A stretch of DNA of 64,000 nt from Kryptolebias marmoratus (GCF_001649575.2 NC_051449.1:17399685-17463684); one strand, 5' to 3'; positions 11,191-24,095 are shown, counted from the stretch's first letter. Made by a program: numbers and translations. The notes: generated by a model not told the origin, from the sequence alone.

Positions 11191-14100
11191 AATAAAGCCA
11201 CTTGAAATAAATAATTGAAAACCAGGGCTTTAATAATGCAGCTTAAAGAACATAAAATCAGGTGTCAATTCAACGGTAGTATTTGAACATGCTAAAAGTG
11301 ATATTTTAATTGAACATGACAACTTGCCTCTTTCAGAAAAACTAATAAAAAAAAAAACCCTTTCAGCGTAAAGCTTTTAACAGTCTGTAAATGTTAGTCA
11401 CATGAAAGAGAGCAAGCTTTTCTGTGTGTAGTTTTGCAGACGATGTAACGTTCTGTATGGCAGTCAAACAGCATACTGTACCATCATTTCAGTTCAATTT
11501 ATGGGCCAGTTCCATAAACTGAATTAAAATAAGGCTCTCAAAGCAATTTTTGCCCACTTGTGCTGTGGGTATTTATAGTACTTTAAGCTAGATCACTAAA
11601 ACAAGTTCCGCTCTGTACAAAGCTTACAGTAGATTTATGCATTTATACACAATATAAAACTTTTTTTCTTCCACAAATTAGGGTTAGATCTTATTTATTT
11701 CAGGATGACCAGAGGATTTGGTCATTTAGTCATGCTTTGTATGGTGTGATGTAGTTAAAAATATCCAAGGTCAGGAAAAAAATGTGGGCAAATTAGGTGT
11801 TTTTATTAGCACTGTTTAAATGATGTCAAAGAGTATTGGTTTAACACAAAAGTAATAAGGGAGCGTTCCCTGACAGGCATGTTTGTTTCCTTCCGTCCAT
11901 GGATTTAAACCAAATGGTCATTACTTAGGAAGGTTTCGAACAGAATCTAATTAACCAGAAGAATCTAATCAGCAGCTGGAATTTTAGCTAAAGAAGAATC
12001 ATGTGTTAATTAGCAGTCCAAATTGGTTAGAAGAGATTCTGCTGAATATTGACAAAAACAAAATATTGTTCAATCTAACTTCTGCCCAAGGCTGTGGGAA
12101 GTAGGGGTGTCGAGGATCCTGTACCACCATGCACCAAACATGTATATGTATTGCTACTACAAATGGCACAACATATACATGTCCAAATACAAAGTTAAAG
12201 AATTAACTTCTTTTTTTTTAAATGAATAAAGACAAATATATAAATCAACGCTGTTATGATATATTTGGATGTACGCACAATTTTACAGACACTTGAAACA
12301 CAGAAAAATGCGGATTAGGTTATGATTGCAGTTTTATAGATATCGTCTGTCCAAGTATACAGCATATTTTTTAACGTCAATAATCAGATAAAACAGCGTG
12401 TGGTGCTGCTGTGTGATACTCTGCATATATTTTGTATTATGATATTGTTTTGGGTGTTTAGGGTCAAACAAATTCTTTCGTGCTCACAGCGCCCACCAAC
12501 TGAAGCTAGGGCTGAGGCGAACGGTGGGCTCCATTTTACTGCACTCTGCAACTGTGGCACTAGATGTCACCGCATCTCCAAGAAATGAATAAAAACTGCT
12601 GTTAATAATTGTAACCTGAAATTTACTTGTCTGCAACAGTGACGTATGCTTTCTTTAAGCCCTCCTAGTTTGTATGGAGTACTAAATATCTATTCAGTAA
12701 CCTCTCAAAAATAGCAGAGTCTGCTTTCGACCTCTTTTTGCCAAGCATAAAACTGGTCGGTGTTTCTCCAAAGACGACACAGAGGAGAGAGAGAGGGGGG
12801 GAGAGAGAGACGATATTAATGCAATAATCTCTGTGGGTTGTGTTGTGCTTACTGAAGTAATGTAAACCTTTTCCGCCCACGGAGAACAATGCAGCAGCAC
12901 TTCTCTGCCCTGCTTGTGATTCAGCGCTGACTTCGCCTCAGGCACCAACTACTGAAGGCAGGTGGAGAGCCATCTTATTCCCCATTAGGTCGGGTTGGAG
13001 AGGCGGTTACCTTTTTGCGTGGAAAAACTTTGCAGTCCTCTGCTTTGCATTGGGCTCGTGTTGCAGGGTCCCCCAACAATATCTGCAATGAATAACAACA
13101 GGATCCTGCAGTTCCTCATATGACGCGCCACCTTCTCATTGATAAAACTTGTAAATGAAAAAGTTTGAACAGAAGCTCTTTTTTTTTGTCCAACCAAATA
13201 AAACTGATCCCTGCAAATGAAGCTCATTTAAGAGCTCTGCTTATTTAAGTTATTTAAAGGAAACAGTTCCTTGTAGAATCAGAGGAGGGCAGCATAGCTG
13301 TAAAAATGCCTCGCCTGCTCTTCAGCGAGTCGCCGTTGTCGTGAGGAGCCTTTAAAGCTCCAGGAAGGCTTGAAACAATGAGGAAAAATCCAAACGCTAC
13401 CTTTTAGTTTTCTTTTGTTTTGTGCGCGTGTGCGTGTGTTTATTATTCTCATGGGACCAAGGTGAATGCTGTTATAATCTATTCGGAGGCATTAAAAAAC
13501 AAAGCCATGCCTGTTCCATCTAAAAGGGAGAGAAAAAAAATGATTAATGAGATCTACCGTTGGGAAGAAATTATATTCCATTCTTTCTGTCACCCGGAAG
13601 ACAGATTTATACAAACACAACAAACAGCTTGTAACCTGTTTCACTAAAGCCCAGCGTGGCAATTTTCTTCTTAGTGCAGGGTCTGTTTCTTCACCCGGGG
13701 GTCTTGATTTTTACATTAGGATCCTGCAATCACAGAAAAACAAACAATCTGGAAAAAAAACAAAACAAAACAAAAATCTCATGATAGAAAGATTTATTGC
13801 TGGTTAGGGCAATTTTCTACGCTGGAGTCTGGACTAAAACCTGAAGGCAAAGCGACACACAAGGAGGGATGTCGTCCAAAGATCCCTCGCCGACATGGAC
13901 TCATTTTCTCCACAAACTGAACAGGTCGGTTTGACAAACACGTCTGAGACACAACGTCCGTGGCGCTTTCCCTCCCGCCCCCCAGTGCTTGCTCTTTTCA
14001 CTGAAATGGAAGGATTTTACAGACGGACGTGTTTTTAAGGGACTACAACGACATGCATCTTTGCACTGACGCGACGATATTTTGAAGTCATAAAGTTGAA

Positions 14101-15469
14101 GTTGGTAAACCTCAGAAGTTCCCTGACCTAGCTATCAGCCAGGGCATGGGTGGTCTGTCTCTGCAGGGTCTTGGTGAGGTCTCCGGGCGTGCAGTGAGGA
14201 ACACATGGAGCTCTTGTTTCCACGTGACAGGTCCATGATGATCTGAAGCACGCACATTAGGCGGCTGCACATTGGTGTCCTGGAGCGTGGAGGAGAATAT
14301 TAGCATTATTATCAAACTGGTGAGGTTCAGTCATCAAGAGTTCAAACCGGGGGTGGCCAGGATGCCCTCATGCCCAGGCTACAACCAGGGTCAGAACAAG
14401 AACTGAATGGCAGATGCGATACCCGAAGGAGCGTCGTGTTTATCAACCTCACAGTGTTGCGGGACCTTTGGTTTAAGCATGAAATAACTAATCCCAGCTA
14501 AAGTTATTAGAATAAAAAAATATATATTTCATCACACAGCAGCAAAGGAGGAACTATGTGAATCAGAAATAATAGAAATAAAATATCTGAGGTGGATTTT
14601 TATTTTATTTTAATAAGGGCAAAGTCCAATTTGTTTGCGGGACTTTCGAGCCTCAGCTTCTTGGATCCAGTATGAGGTCCAGTACTAGTGGCTAATGGTG
14701 GGTTAGCTTGTTTTTTTTGTAATTTTTACCACAGTCCTGGGACTTTCTAATGTTAACTATCAAATCCAGTTGTCCAAAGAAATTCCGAGTAGCTGTTTCA
14801 CCTCCTTTGTATCCATGACAACTGCTCCCTCATTTGTTTCCCCAAGTCAAAATATTCACATGACTTCACACGAGGTTCAGTTTTTTTTTTTTTTAACTTT
14901 ATGGATGGGATTTTAAACTCCCAGGAGGAACCACAAAACACAGCGGTCACCATGAACGTGCGCCGGCTGCAACTGATCAAACCGCCGTGTTTGTTAGAGA
15001 GAGACGAATCGAAGCCCTGACCAGTCGTGGACAGGGACTAATAATCATGCTATCCCAGTTTGGACAAAAGTGTCTCATTAATTATGCTGCCTGTATAAAA
15101 GGTGGCAAACCAGACTCGTCTCAAAGCCGTACAGCTCGGCCCTTCAGGAACCCAGCTGCACTCATTTGAAACCCAACAAAGGAAGGCATGATTGCGCCCA
15201 ACTCTACGAAGCCGCTTTATCACTGGGCCGTAACATCCATCATGTGTGCAACCAGATAAAGCCACATAATGAACACGGCAACACGTCCGTTAACTGTTAC
15301 CGTACATTAGATTTGTCACTCTGATCGCAGCTCGGCTGGTTTCATTCAGGCTGCTATCAGACACACCATCTGATTGGCTCCAGCTGTTTGGGTCAGATAA
15401 TAAACATCACGACTCACACACAAAAAAAAACAACAGATTGTGACTTTCAAAAATTATCCCGGACAGTAA

Positions 15470-15790
15470 CTGCATGGTTTTGCTACGGTTCCTGTTTTGG
15501 GACTTTTGTTAGTTGTGTATCTTTGTTTGTGTCTCAGAGTTCGTTTCCTTGTTGTTTTCACCGATCTTGGTTCCTGCGCTCCCTGAACATATGGTTCACC
15601 AACTCTTCACCTGCCAAAGCAACCATTTACCAGCCTTAAGATGTGTTTAAACCTCCAGGCATTGTTACAGTCATTACTCCCTTACAGTGCGCTTCGTTTT
15701 GTTTTTATTTTCAGCCAGTTATCCGTCTCTGGAGCCCGGCCTGCATTTGGGTCCTTTACCGCCCACTAGAGCGGAAAATCCCGTGGTATT
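15470..15790 (+). repeat. Possible LTR-derived fragment
   Basis: The stretch has T-rich 'ttgttttgt' sequence and ends with a CTGCATTTGGGTCC block, a combination common at the ends of teleost LTR-type repeats. The region at 57.5-58.35 kb has a similar end. No internal genes are seen and the call is weak. Confidence 0.2.
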
Positions 15791-16659
15791 CTTTGTAATA
15801 TTTGGCTGCAAAAACTGCAACATAGTGAACACCCTCTCCCTAACAATAAACTACATTTGCTAGAAACAAAAAAAACCAAAAAAATACTAAAGTCAGTTTT
15901 GTGTCCCAAGCGGGCCACTGTAGTAACAGAGCAACATGGTGGAAGGGTGAAATATTGATTATTTATTCTCAGGCCATGAAAACCCAGTTCTTACTTTCAT
16001 GGAACGAAAACAGAGTAATAAATATCATTTCCCTTTTCTCCCATTGGTACTCTAAATCTATCCCACTCGTAGGCCTCGGGGCTTTTTGGGAAACGGTCCA
16101 AGTCGTTGGTCACACCAAGCCTCTGCTTCCCTCCTTGTCAGATTTGTTGCTCTTGAGGCAGGCCCGTTATCAGCGCGCCAAGCTGCTCTGGTTCAGGCAC
16201 GGACTTTGGCAGGGGCACTCGAGGACTCGAGCGGAGTCTTCCCAAAGCCGCCTCGGCCGATAACGGCGGCATTTCACGGGGAAATGGGTTCCGGAGTCAG
16301 AGAGACAGAGGTCAGGACGACCAGCAGGAGCACCCAGCTGCAGGGAAGCAAAGTGTTAGAAAAAGAAAAAAAAGGTTGACTGGATTCTATTTATTTTACT
16401 GACCTTCTGTGATGCTTGACCTACATCTCTTAAAGAGGTAAAGTTTTGTAAAAAAAAAAAAAAAACAACATTCCTGTATCTTCGGTTTTAAACACATTGC
16501 AATAGGAGAAAACTAAAAGAAATCACTTGGACAAGAAGATCCTGAATGGTTTTATGAAACATGAAGAGGAGGGATTTGGATAGTTCTCCTTCAGAGTTAG
16601 AAACTGTATTTTGTTTGTTAATCGAGTTATCGCCCACTGCCACAGACAGCAAGCTATCA

Positions 16660-17250
16660 CATAGTTGTCATGATTGTATATCTGTTAGCGAAATATCTCA
16701 TGAACCGGAGAACAAAGTTTATGAAAACTCTCAAAAAGTAATCACTGGATATATGTCTACAACTGATTACCTTCTGGAGTCATTTTGATTCAAGATGGCC
16801 GCCACAGCTAATCACCCTTAGCAAACATGAAAATAGCCACAACTCGGTCATGTTTACAGATACCGGGCTAAGGATTTGTGTGTTAGCAGCTGATAGTCAT
16901 TCACAACACACAACGTGAATGCTAACAAAGTGCATGAGATGTGTGTTTAAAACTGTGGCTTTGACTGTTGGAGTCAACCTTGTCTGTCTGTTAGCAAAAT
17001 ATTTCATAAAACCCTAGATGGATTTTGATAAAACTCTCAGAATATAATTATTAGATGTGTATTTACAACTGATTAACTTTTGGAGGCAACCCAAATCAAG
17101 ATGGCTACCACAGCTAATCAGTCTTAGCAAAGACATAAATGGCTATAACTCAGTCAGTTTTACAGATTTTGAGCTCAAATTTGTTGTGGTAGTAGGTGAG
17201 ACTTATTTCTATCACATACCCTAAGTGCTAACAGACCAGTAAGACCTTCG
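16660..17250 (+). repeat. Dispersed ~290-bp repeat, two tandem units
   Basis: Two head-to-tail units, with the anchor CAAGATGGC at 16791 and 17097 (period 306). Each unit has in order TCTGTTAGC-AAATAT-CTCAT, an ACTCTCA-GAA block, ACAACTGATTA, the anchor with CCACAGCTAATC, and AGCTGA-AGTCAT. Confidence 0.85.
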
Positions 17251-17254
17251 TTTT

Positions 17255-18285
17255 AAATCCTGGCTTGCAAGTTGGCATAGGCTGATTGAGTTTTTACTGA
17301 AGCTGACCCTTTATTTAGGTGTTCTATAAGTTTCTTTTCTAAATCTTTATATAGTCCCTTCTATCGCCCGTTTTTAAACAGTAAATAAATAAAATTGTGT
17401 TAAAGATGGACAAAATATTTGAATAAAAACACACTTGTTATGAATTCATTGTAAAAATAGTTGATATTTGTCTTTCAATGTAACTCCTGCCGGTTTTGAA
17501 GCTTGGGTTTCCTTAATTTCAGAATTTTATCAATAAGAGGCGTTTGAGTCTAAGATTGTTCAGTTTGGCCTCATAGCCGAAATGCAACCTTTTACCAGAA
17601 TCTGAGGTGGATGTAATGTGACCTGATCTCACAAAAAAAAAAAAAAAAAAAAGCTGAAGTAATTCCAACGTTTAAAGATAGAAATTTTAGGTATTATTTC
17701 CCCTTAGTTTCCACAGTGTGCCAAGGTTTTGAAAGAAATGCCTGTCACATGAATCCCATGAATTACTGTTCATTCATTTTTCTCTTTTGAGCTCTTTTGT
17801 GTGTGGCCGGTTTCAGAGGGAGCGGTGACACACTTAATCTTTGTCTTCCGTGGCGTTTCTCATTCACGAGCAGTCTTTGCGCTGCCACAGTAATATAAAT
17901 TTAGACACAAATTACACTTAATAATTCATGAAAGTGTGTTACAAGCACACAGCCTGGCCGCTTTAATTCTGAAACCCTCTGTTTCATCTGCAGACAGTCG
18001 GCGGTGATCCATCTTTTAGCCACATTCTCATTAGAAATCACTTGCCCACCTGAAGGAGCACCTCGGGCTGGAATGTTTCCGTCACGTTCACGGGCTCCTG
18101 ATATCACAGGGGTTTGCCTGGGAGAATAAAATTGAATAAGGTATGCACAGTGGTACGCATATCATACTATATAAACAGATTTTATATTTTTCTTTTTGAG
18201 TGGACTACATAACCACTAATAATAGCAAAGCTGAAACCAAAAGCATTTGGTTCAAATGTAAAATGTGGCACGAAGAGTGTGTGTG
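17255..18285. other. Unassigned spacer
   Basis: AT-rich DNA with poly(A) at about 17633-17652. I see no gene, RNA or recognisable element. Confidence 0.6.
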
Positions 18286-18427
18286 TGTATGTGTGGCCAT
18301 GTATTTGATACATTGTGGGGACAATTTTCCTAACATATACTACCTTGTGAGGACCAACTGCTCCTTGTGGGGACCAAAGCCTGGTCCCCACGAGGAGAAA
18401 TGATGTTTTTGGGTTAGGGGTTAGGGT
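18286..18427. repeat. TGTGGGGACC-type dispersed repeat ending in TTAGGG-like sequence
   Basis: The block contains the inverted motifs TTGTGGGGACCA and TGGTCCCCACGAGG about 10 bp apart, then GGGTTAGGGGTTAGGGT. It stops at an assembly gap. It resembles a GT-array-associated repeat common in fish. Confidence 0.5.
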
Positions 18428-18513
18428 NNNNNNNNNNNNNNNNNNNNNNNNNNNNNNNNNNNNNNNNNNNNNNNNNNNNNNNNNNNNNNNNNNNNNNNNN
18501 NNNNNNNNNNNNN
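18428..18513. other. Assembly gap (86 N)
   Basis: Unsequenced bases between TTAGGG-like sequence and a GT array, probably a failure to assemble simple repeats. Confidence 0.99.

Positions 18514-18606
<93 letters not shown>
18514..18606 (+). repeat. (GT)n microsatellite
   Basis: 93 bp of uninterrupted GT. The true length is unknown because the array abuts a gap. Confidence 0.97.
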
Positions 18607-18607
<1 letters not shown>

Positions 18608-18659
18608 CAAGGTGACATGTTAAAGGCTAAAAGGTTGTCAAGGTTTGGGCATCTAACTT

Positions 18660-18905
18660 CAAAAACACAAACCCTGTCCACATTATTGTTAAAATGTATT
18701 TAACTCTTAGTTAGCCTTCTGGTACCTTTAGTTTAGTTCTGTTTATCTTAGCTTGTGTCTTATTTAGTGGAGATTATCTTGGCTCATATTTTTAGATATT
18801 GTTGTGCGTGTTTTATGACTGTATTTTTGTGTTTGCATGTTGTAAAGCACTTTGAATCGCCTTGTTGCTGAAACAAATGCTATATAATAAACTCGACTTT
18901 GACTT
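18660..18905 (+). mobile_element. LINE 3'-end fragment (L2-like tail)
   Basis: The sequence GTAAAGCACTTTGAATCGCC, then GCTATATAATAAACT and a TTGAC-type tail, is characteristic of the 3' ends of L2-like LINEs in fish. No reverse transcriptase frame is left, so it is a 5'-truncated insertion. Confidence 0.6.
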
Positions 18906-20254
18906 TAATAAGCAAGCTTTTCGTTTTCCAAGTACTGAAATATATTTGATTTGAAATAACAGGATTTTTATGAAACAACAATTTCAGCTATGTGTCTGTA
19001 GTTTTTTTTGTGTCGCACAGTGCAGAATACCAAGAAATATTATGCTGAAAAGACTACCGGCTTTGCCTAAAGACCTTCTAATTTTTCAGGTATGCGTTTT
19101 AAAGTGAAAGTCAAATTAAATAAAAGTCCAACACGGACAAAAAGAAATGCATCTGTATATGATGAGCACACTGCTCATTTAGTGTTCATATTTGTTCATC
19201 TTTTAAAATAGAATTTCAAACAGTTTTTTTTAAAAATTTTATTATTTTATATTTTTATGCTTTGGTACTCCAGCTACTCCTTCCTAAGATCCCTCCAACT
19301 GCAGACACAAAATCCTGGCAGGATTACGCTCAATGATAATAAAGATGTTCAAACAACCACGCGTGGAACCAAATAAGCACCGTCCACGCCATATGTTTCC
19401 ACTCAGCAGTAAGTCGACAGTTGCACTTCATTCGAAATCAGTTGCAAACAAACACCACATTGAAGAAACTGGGAAATGCAAACCAAAAAAGCAGCAAAAT
19501 CCCTAAAGTAAAACTTGACTTTTGTGTGTCAAAAAAAGTGGAAAAAGTCCCAGAGCCGACACAGGAGGTGCATATTAAACTCCAAAAAAGTGTCATCTTA
19601 CAGGATTCTTGCTGCCTGAGCTACACTTTCTAAGAAATCCACCTTCTAGTAATGTCAAATTCCCCACAACTCCCCAAAGCTGTTTCTACTGCGCCTGCTT
19701 TCTTGATCATTTCTATGTTGCTCCACAGAAATGTACCGTTTATTTTGTAACTAAAAGGGGTTTTCTTTAATGAATTTCCACTGCTGGGTGGAGCTGAAGG
19801 CAACTCAGAGGGTGACGGGTTCACGCAGTCCTCACCCCGTGTGGGCTCGGTTTGATTGACACCTAACTCAGCCCGCCTGGTCACCCTACCAACAAGGCTG
19901 AAGAAGAAATAATGCCATTTTTTCTCTGCAGATCTGAATGCTGAATGTTATTTTCAGACCCAGAGTGTCCCAAACGAAGAGCAGCTGACAACTGTTGAGT
20001 TGGTGGCGACTTCGCACACGAACGCCTTCTCTGAAGCACAGAAAGGATGATTGCTTTTTATAATACGAGCATCCTGTAATGTAATGGTGACAAGCCTAAT
20101 CTGCATATAGAGCTAGGAAATCATGTTAACTTTACCTAGCCTGACAGAGCAGCCTTAATGTCAGTGTGAGCAGTCCATCTCCTGGGGGAAACTACTGCCT
20201 TTGTAAAACTGTCTGGGATATATTTCTTCAGACATGAGCAGAAAACGAGTTACC
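18906..20254. other. Unassigned spacer
   Basis: No gene or recognisable element. Short open frames here lack splice context and codon bias. Confidence 0.6.
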
Positions 20255-20362
20255 CATCCATCCATCCATCCATCCATCCATCCATCCATCCATCCATCCA
20301 TCCATCCATCCATCCATCCATCCATCCATCCATCCATCCATCCATCCATCCATCCATCCATC
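20255..20362 (+). repeat. (CATC)n microsatellite, tail of a LINE
   Basis: 108 bp of CATC units (GGAT on the minus strand). It directly adjoins the 3' end of the minus-strand LINE at 20363-20800, so it is best read as that element's expanded tail. Confidence 0.95.
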
Positions 20363-20800
20363 TTCTACTACTTATCTGTGGTTGGGTCACGGAGGAAAGA
20401 GGTCCAGGAGGGAAACCCAGACCTCCCTCTGCCCAGCGACACTCTCCAGCTCCTCCTGGGGGATTCCAAGACATTCCCAGCCTAGAGAGGGGACATAATC
20501 CCTCCAGGGAGTTCTGTGTCTGCCCTGAGGTCTCTTCCCAGTGGGACATGCCCAGAAAAACCTCCAAAAGGAGGCGTCCAGGAGGTATCCTAATCAGATG
20601 TCTGAACCACCTCTGCTGGCTCCTTTCGATGAGGAGGAGCAGCTCTACTCCGAGCTCCCCACCTCATCTCTAAGGCTGAGCCCAGCCGCCCTATGAAGGA
20701 AGCTCATTTCAGCTGCTCGTGTCCAGGATCTCGTTCTGTCGGTCATGATCCAAACCTCATGACCACAGGTGAGGGTCGGAACATAGATGGAGAGAAAATC
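20363..20800 (-). mobile_element. LINE ORF2 C-terminal fragment, 5'-truncated
   Basis: The minus strand encodes broken pieces of a non-LTR retrotransposon C-terminus, such as [40 protein letters not shown] and FLGMSHWEE. Several frameshifts separate the pieces, so it is a dead copy. The clade (RTE-like or Rex-like) is not decided. Confidence 0.7.
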
Positions 20801-21240
20801 CAGAAAATCACATCCAAAAATCCAGAGTTTTGCATTTCGACTCAACTCTTTCTTCATCCATCTAAAAATCGAATTATATTAAATGTATTTCTGTAGGTAG
20901 CATCCTGCAACCCAAACCACGTTTGTTTTCCAATTCAAATTTAAAAAAATAGTTTATGTTGTTGTTTTGTAACCAAACCTGACCGTTAAAGAACAAATGA
21001 AAACATTGTGTCTCTAAATCAAATAGGTTTTGCTTGTTTTCAGTCCAAATATCAGTTCTTTCAACATTTACAAGTGGGTTAATTGAGGATCATTAAACTT
21101 CCTTATTTAGGCATGAAAATTCTTCTATTTACCATGACCTAAAACATTAATTAAACCAGCAGTCCTTTAAGGAATGCATATCGCCCACCATCTTGCCTGC
21201 TCATTTTAATCAAAGATATTGCACAATGTGTTTGTACTCA
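20801..21240. other. Unassigned spacer
   Basis: AT-rich DNA without recognisable features. Confidence 0.55.
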
Positions 21241-21244
21241 GGGT

Positions 21245-21545
21245 ATGTGTTGGGAATGAATCTCAGCTACTACCACACCGAATTTTAGCTCAATATTGAT
21301 CAAACAGACTGAGTTAAAGCCATTTGTTTTTTTTTATAAGTTTGGTTACCTCTAGTTGCCATCTTGAATCAAATTGACTCCAAAAGGTAATGAGTTGTAG
21401 ATGAATAACTATTTATATTTTTCTGAGAGTTTCGTTAAAAAACGCCCAGTGGTTCGCAAGATATTTTGCTAACAGACACACAAACACAGGCTCTCCCACC
21501 TGTGTGATGGTGGGTGACTATAAATAATTATGACACACTTTCTCT
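21245..21545 (-). repeat. Dispersed ~290-bp repeat, one unit, minus strand
   Basis: The reverse complement shows the full motif order: TGTTAGCAAAATATCTTGCG, ACTCTCAGAAA, a TGGAGTCAA-type block, CAAGATGGC at about 21359-21367, and GGTGTGGTAGTAGCTGAGA. Confidence 0.85.
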
Positions 21546-22080
21546 GTGGGAAAAAAAAACCGTTCAAGGACGTCTTTACAGCAATGAAGTCAGATAAATA
21601 TATCAAGGAAATAATTTAAAACACGTACAATAAAATATAAATAAGTGAAGAGAAAATACCGTTTTGTAAGACAGGCCAGTCTAAACAGATAAGTGGAAGA
21701 GAATTTGAGTGATGAAGAGCAGCAGGCTGAAGGCTTTGAAGCCCACAGTGGATTGGTTGGCAGGTGGAATATAGCGGTGGGAGGAAGAGGAGGATGGCAG
21801 AGTTCAGGATGAAGGAGCAAGGTTACAGAGAGGCTTTTAAAGGAAGGAGGAGAATCTGAAATGGAATATGGGGCTGGACAGGGAGCCAGTGGACTTGTCC
21901 ATCAAATCATCAAATTAATTACTTCCTGGTTCTGTAAAGACCTTGTCCTTATTTTATGTTTAGAAAAAAAATCATGTTCTTAACTCTCAACTCATGCTTC
22001 ATGAGTTAAGAGCGACCACTTCACTGACTGCTTAGTTCAGAATTGTGCTCAAGCTGATTCTGCATTCTCACTATTGTTTC
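21546..22080. other. Unassigned spacer
   Basis: The stretch at about 21710-21900, with GGACAGGGAGCCAGTGG, may be a LINE relic but is too short to assign. Nothing else is seen. Confidence 0.45.
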
Positions 22081-22084
22081 CATG

Positions 22085-22735
22085 TTTTTTATTTTTCTAC
22101 TTTTCAAAATGTTTAACTTTATTTACAAACCTTTTCCCCACTGAAATACACCGAGATCTCTGCAATTCCTTCGAAAACATGGTTTGTTTTTTATGCTGCT
22201 TTTAGGTATCCTTTAGCTTCTTTTAGCTTTTAGCTACTGTTCTGCTTTTAGCCTTCAGTTAACCTTTTGCTACTTGTTTCCAGCTAGCCTTTTGATTCAA
22301 TAAGCTAGCTTTTTGCTACTTTTACCCAGCCTTTTGCCACTTTTAGCTTCTAGTTTAGCCTTTTGTCAGTTTTAGCTAGCTGTTTTCTACTTTTACCTTT
22401 TAGTTTATGTTTAGGTACTTTTAGTCAGTGTTTTACTGCTTTTAGTATTTTTTTGTTACTCTTAGCTAGCCATTTACCTGTTTTAGCTTTTAGTCAACCT
22501 TTTTCCTGTTTGTTATGTTTAGCATGTAGCTACCCTGTTGCTACAATTAGCTTTTAGCTTGCTTTTTGCCACTTTTAGCTAACCTTTCGCTACATTTACC
22601 CTTTTGCGACATTTAGTTTTTAGTTCAAATTTCGCTGCTTTGGCTCATAGTGAGCACTTTGCTTCTTTTAGTTTTTTAGCAAGCGTCTTCTTCCTTTTAG
22701 CTGGTGTTCTGCTTCTTTTAGTTTTAACAACCCAG
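22085..22735 (-). repeat. Degenerate TTTTAGCTA-type tandem array
   Basis: From 22190 the sequence is an irregular series of TTTTAGCTAGCCTTTTGCTACT-like words with a period of about 20-30 bp. It is preceded by a flank (22105-22175) with GAGATCT and ATTCCTTCGAAAACA that also appears, reverse-complemented, beside the array at 34.8-35.2 kb. The minus strand is given because the 34 kb copies are A-rich on the plus strand. Confidence 0.75.
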
Positions 22736-23734
22736 TTTAACTCTTTTCTGCAAATTTCAGCAAAGTCATTCAGCCCTCAGCATTCACACGGCATCTTCAC
22801 CCACAATCCACGTTCTTTGGTTACAAACAGAAGCACCATAATTGCTCAGTCTTAAGCCAGCAGCAACTCGTTTGGCTCTTTTGTGAAATTACACACTTCA
22901 GTTAAATGTGAGCTTTCCTTGATTCACCACATCTTAATTTGATTTTTATTTACGTAGAACCAGACGCAGCCTAATGAAGACGTAACACATATAGGATCTA
23001 ATTATTTAATGATTCCAGACAACAGTCTGGGCTCCTTATCAGCATCATTTTATTCATGACCGAGGGAGAGATTTGAACTTTGAGCATTATGCAGAATGTG
23101 CTTTTTTGGCTGAGCCGAATGTTCCTCTGCGAGCCCGTCACTCACCCGGTAATTGCTTTGCCACTCTGCATTTCTCTTCGGATTACCCAAAAGATAGCAG
23201 AACACGTCAGCTGTTAAATTGAGGGGAAACAGTTTCTTGAGCAAGCTAGCATCGCAGACTTTATTAAATTCCACGCTGCTGTTTTTGCCAAGGTTTTCAC
23301 AGCATGTCCTTGTCAGGAAGAAAGTAAACTAATTCCTGTTTCCTGAAGGGTGACTTTGCATATATTTTATTTATTTTGTTTTATTTTTTTCCCTGTGAAA
23401 TAAAGGGACAGTAAGTGTTTTGGTCAGCGCTGAATCCGGTGTTTACTGAAAGCAATGGAGAGGGGCTTTTCTTTGCATTGTACTGGCGTTTGGAATTTGC
23501 ACAAGTCAGTTTTCATTTGAAGCTCCTTTCCTGCCAAAATTGGACTCGTTTATCTAGAAATCGAATGTTTATCGTCAGTAGAAATCATGTCCATTCAGTA
23601 GACTTTTGAATAGCATCCTATTATCTAGAGAATAACTGGTTCGGTGAGTTTCATTAACTCTATTCGATACTTCATCTGTACAGCCAGTGACTCAGTTCTG
23701 TTTTTGTTTTTATCGCCACAGATCAAGCGAGATC
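22736..23734. other. Unassigned spacer
   Basis: No gene, RNA or clear repeat seen. Confidence 0.55.
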
Positions 23735-24095
23735 TTTGTCTGAAACCTTGGCATTAACTGTTAGAGTGTTAGCAAAATATCTCATAAACCGCTGGGCAGA
23801 TTTAGGTGAAACTCTCAGGATAGGAATTACTGTATGTACATTTAAAACTGATTTGCATTTGGAGTCCATCCAATTCCAGACGGCCGCCACAGCTTGTCTA
23901 CCGCAGCCTACACAGAAATGGCTTCACCTCAGTGAATTTTTCATATATTGAGCTAAAACTTAGTGTGGTTGTAGCTGAGAGCGATTCACAATACATACTC
24001 CAAACGGCTACGCAACATAAAATGATCATAGGCTAAAAATGTATCATAAAAGGCAGCGAATGATTAGCATTACTTTAAGGAACACTTTGCCTTTT
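23735..24095 (+). repeat. Dispersed ~290-bp repeat, one unit with tail
   Basis: One diverged unit (GTTAGCAAAATATCTCATAA near 23769; anchor equivalent at 23875). It is followed at 24050-24090 by the family's AAAGGCAGCGAATGATTAGC tail. Confidence 0.8.

Larger units (their letters stand above)
11005..16650. other. Gene-poor spacer
   Basis: There is no coding region I can support. It contains a short hAT-like end at 11149-11190, an inverted repeat at 12138-12182, an LTR-like stretch at about 15470-15790 and a GC-richer patch at about 16070-16340. The remainder is unassigned, mostly AT-rich single-copy-looking DNA. Confidence 0.6.

Noticed and set aside
13869..13935. Short ATG frame MSSKDPSPTWTHFLHK
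   Set aside because: Only 21 codons, no splice partner or homology. The GTCGGT after it is a poor donor.
18182..18681. Minus-strand frames made of repeated His-Thr
   Set aside because: Direct translation of the GT/CA array and the gap.
20161..20567. Frames of repeated Trp-Met-Asp-Gly or Ile-His-Pro-Ser
   Set aside because: Translation of the CATC microsatellite joined to LINE debris.
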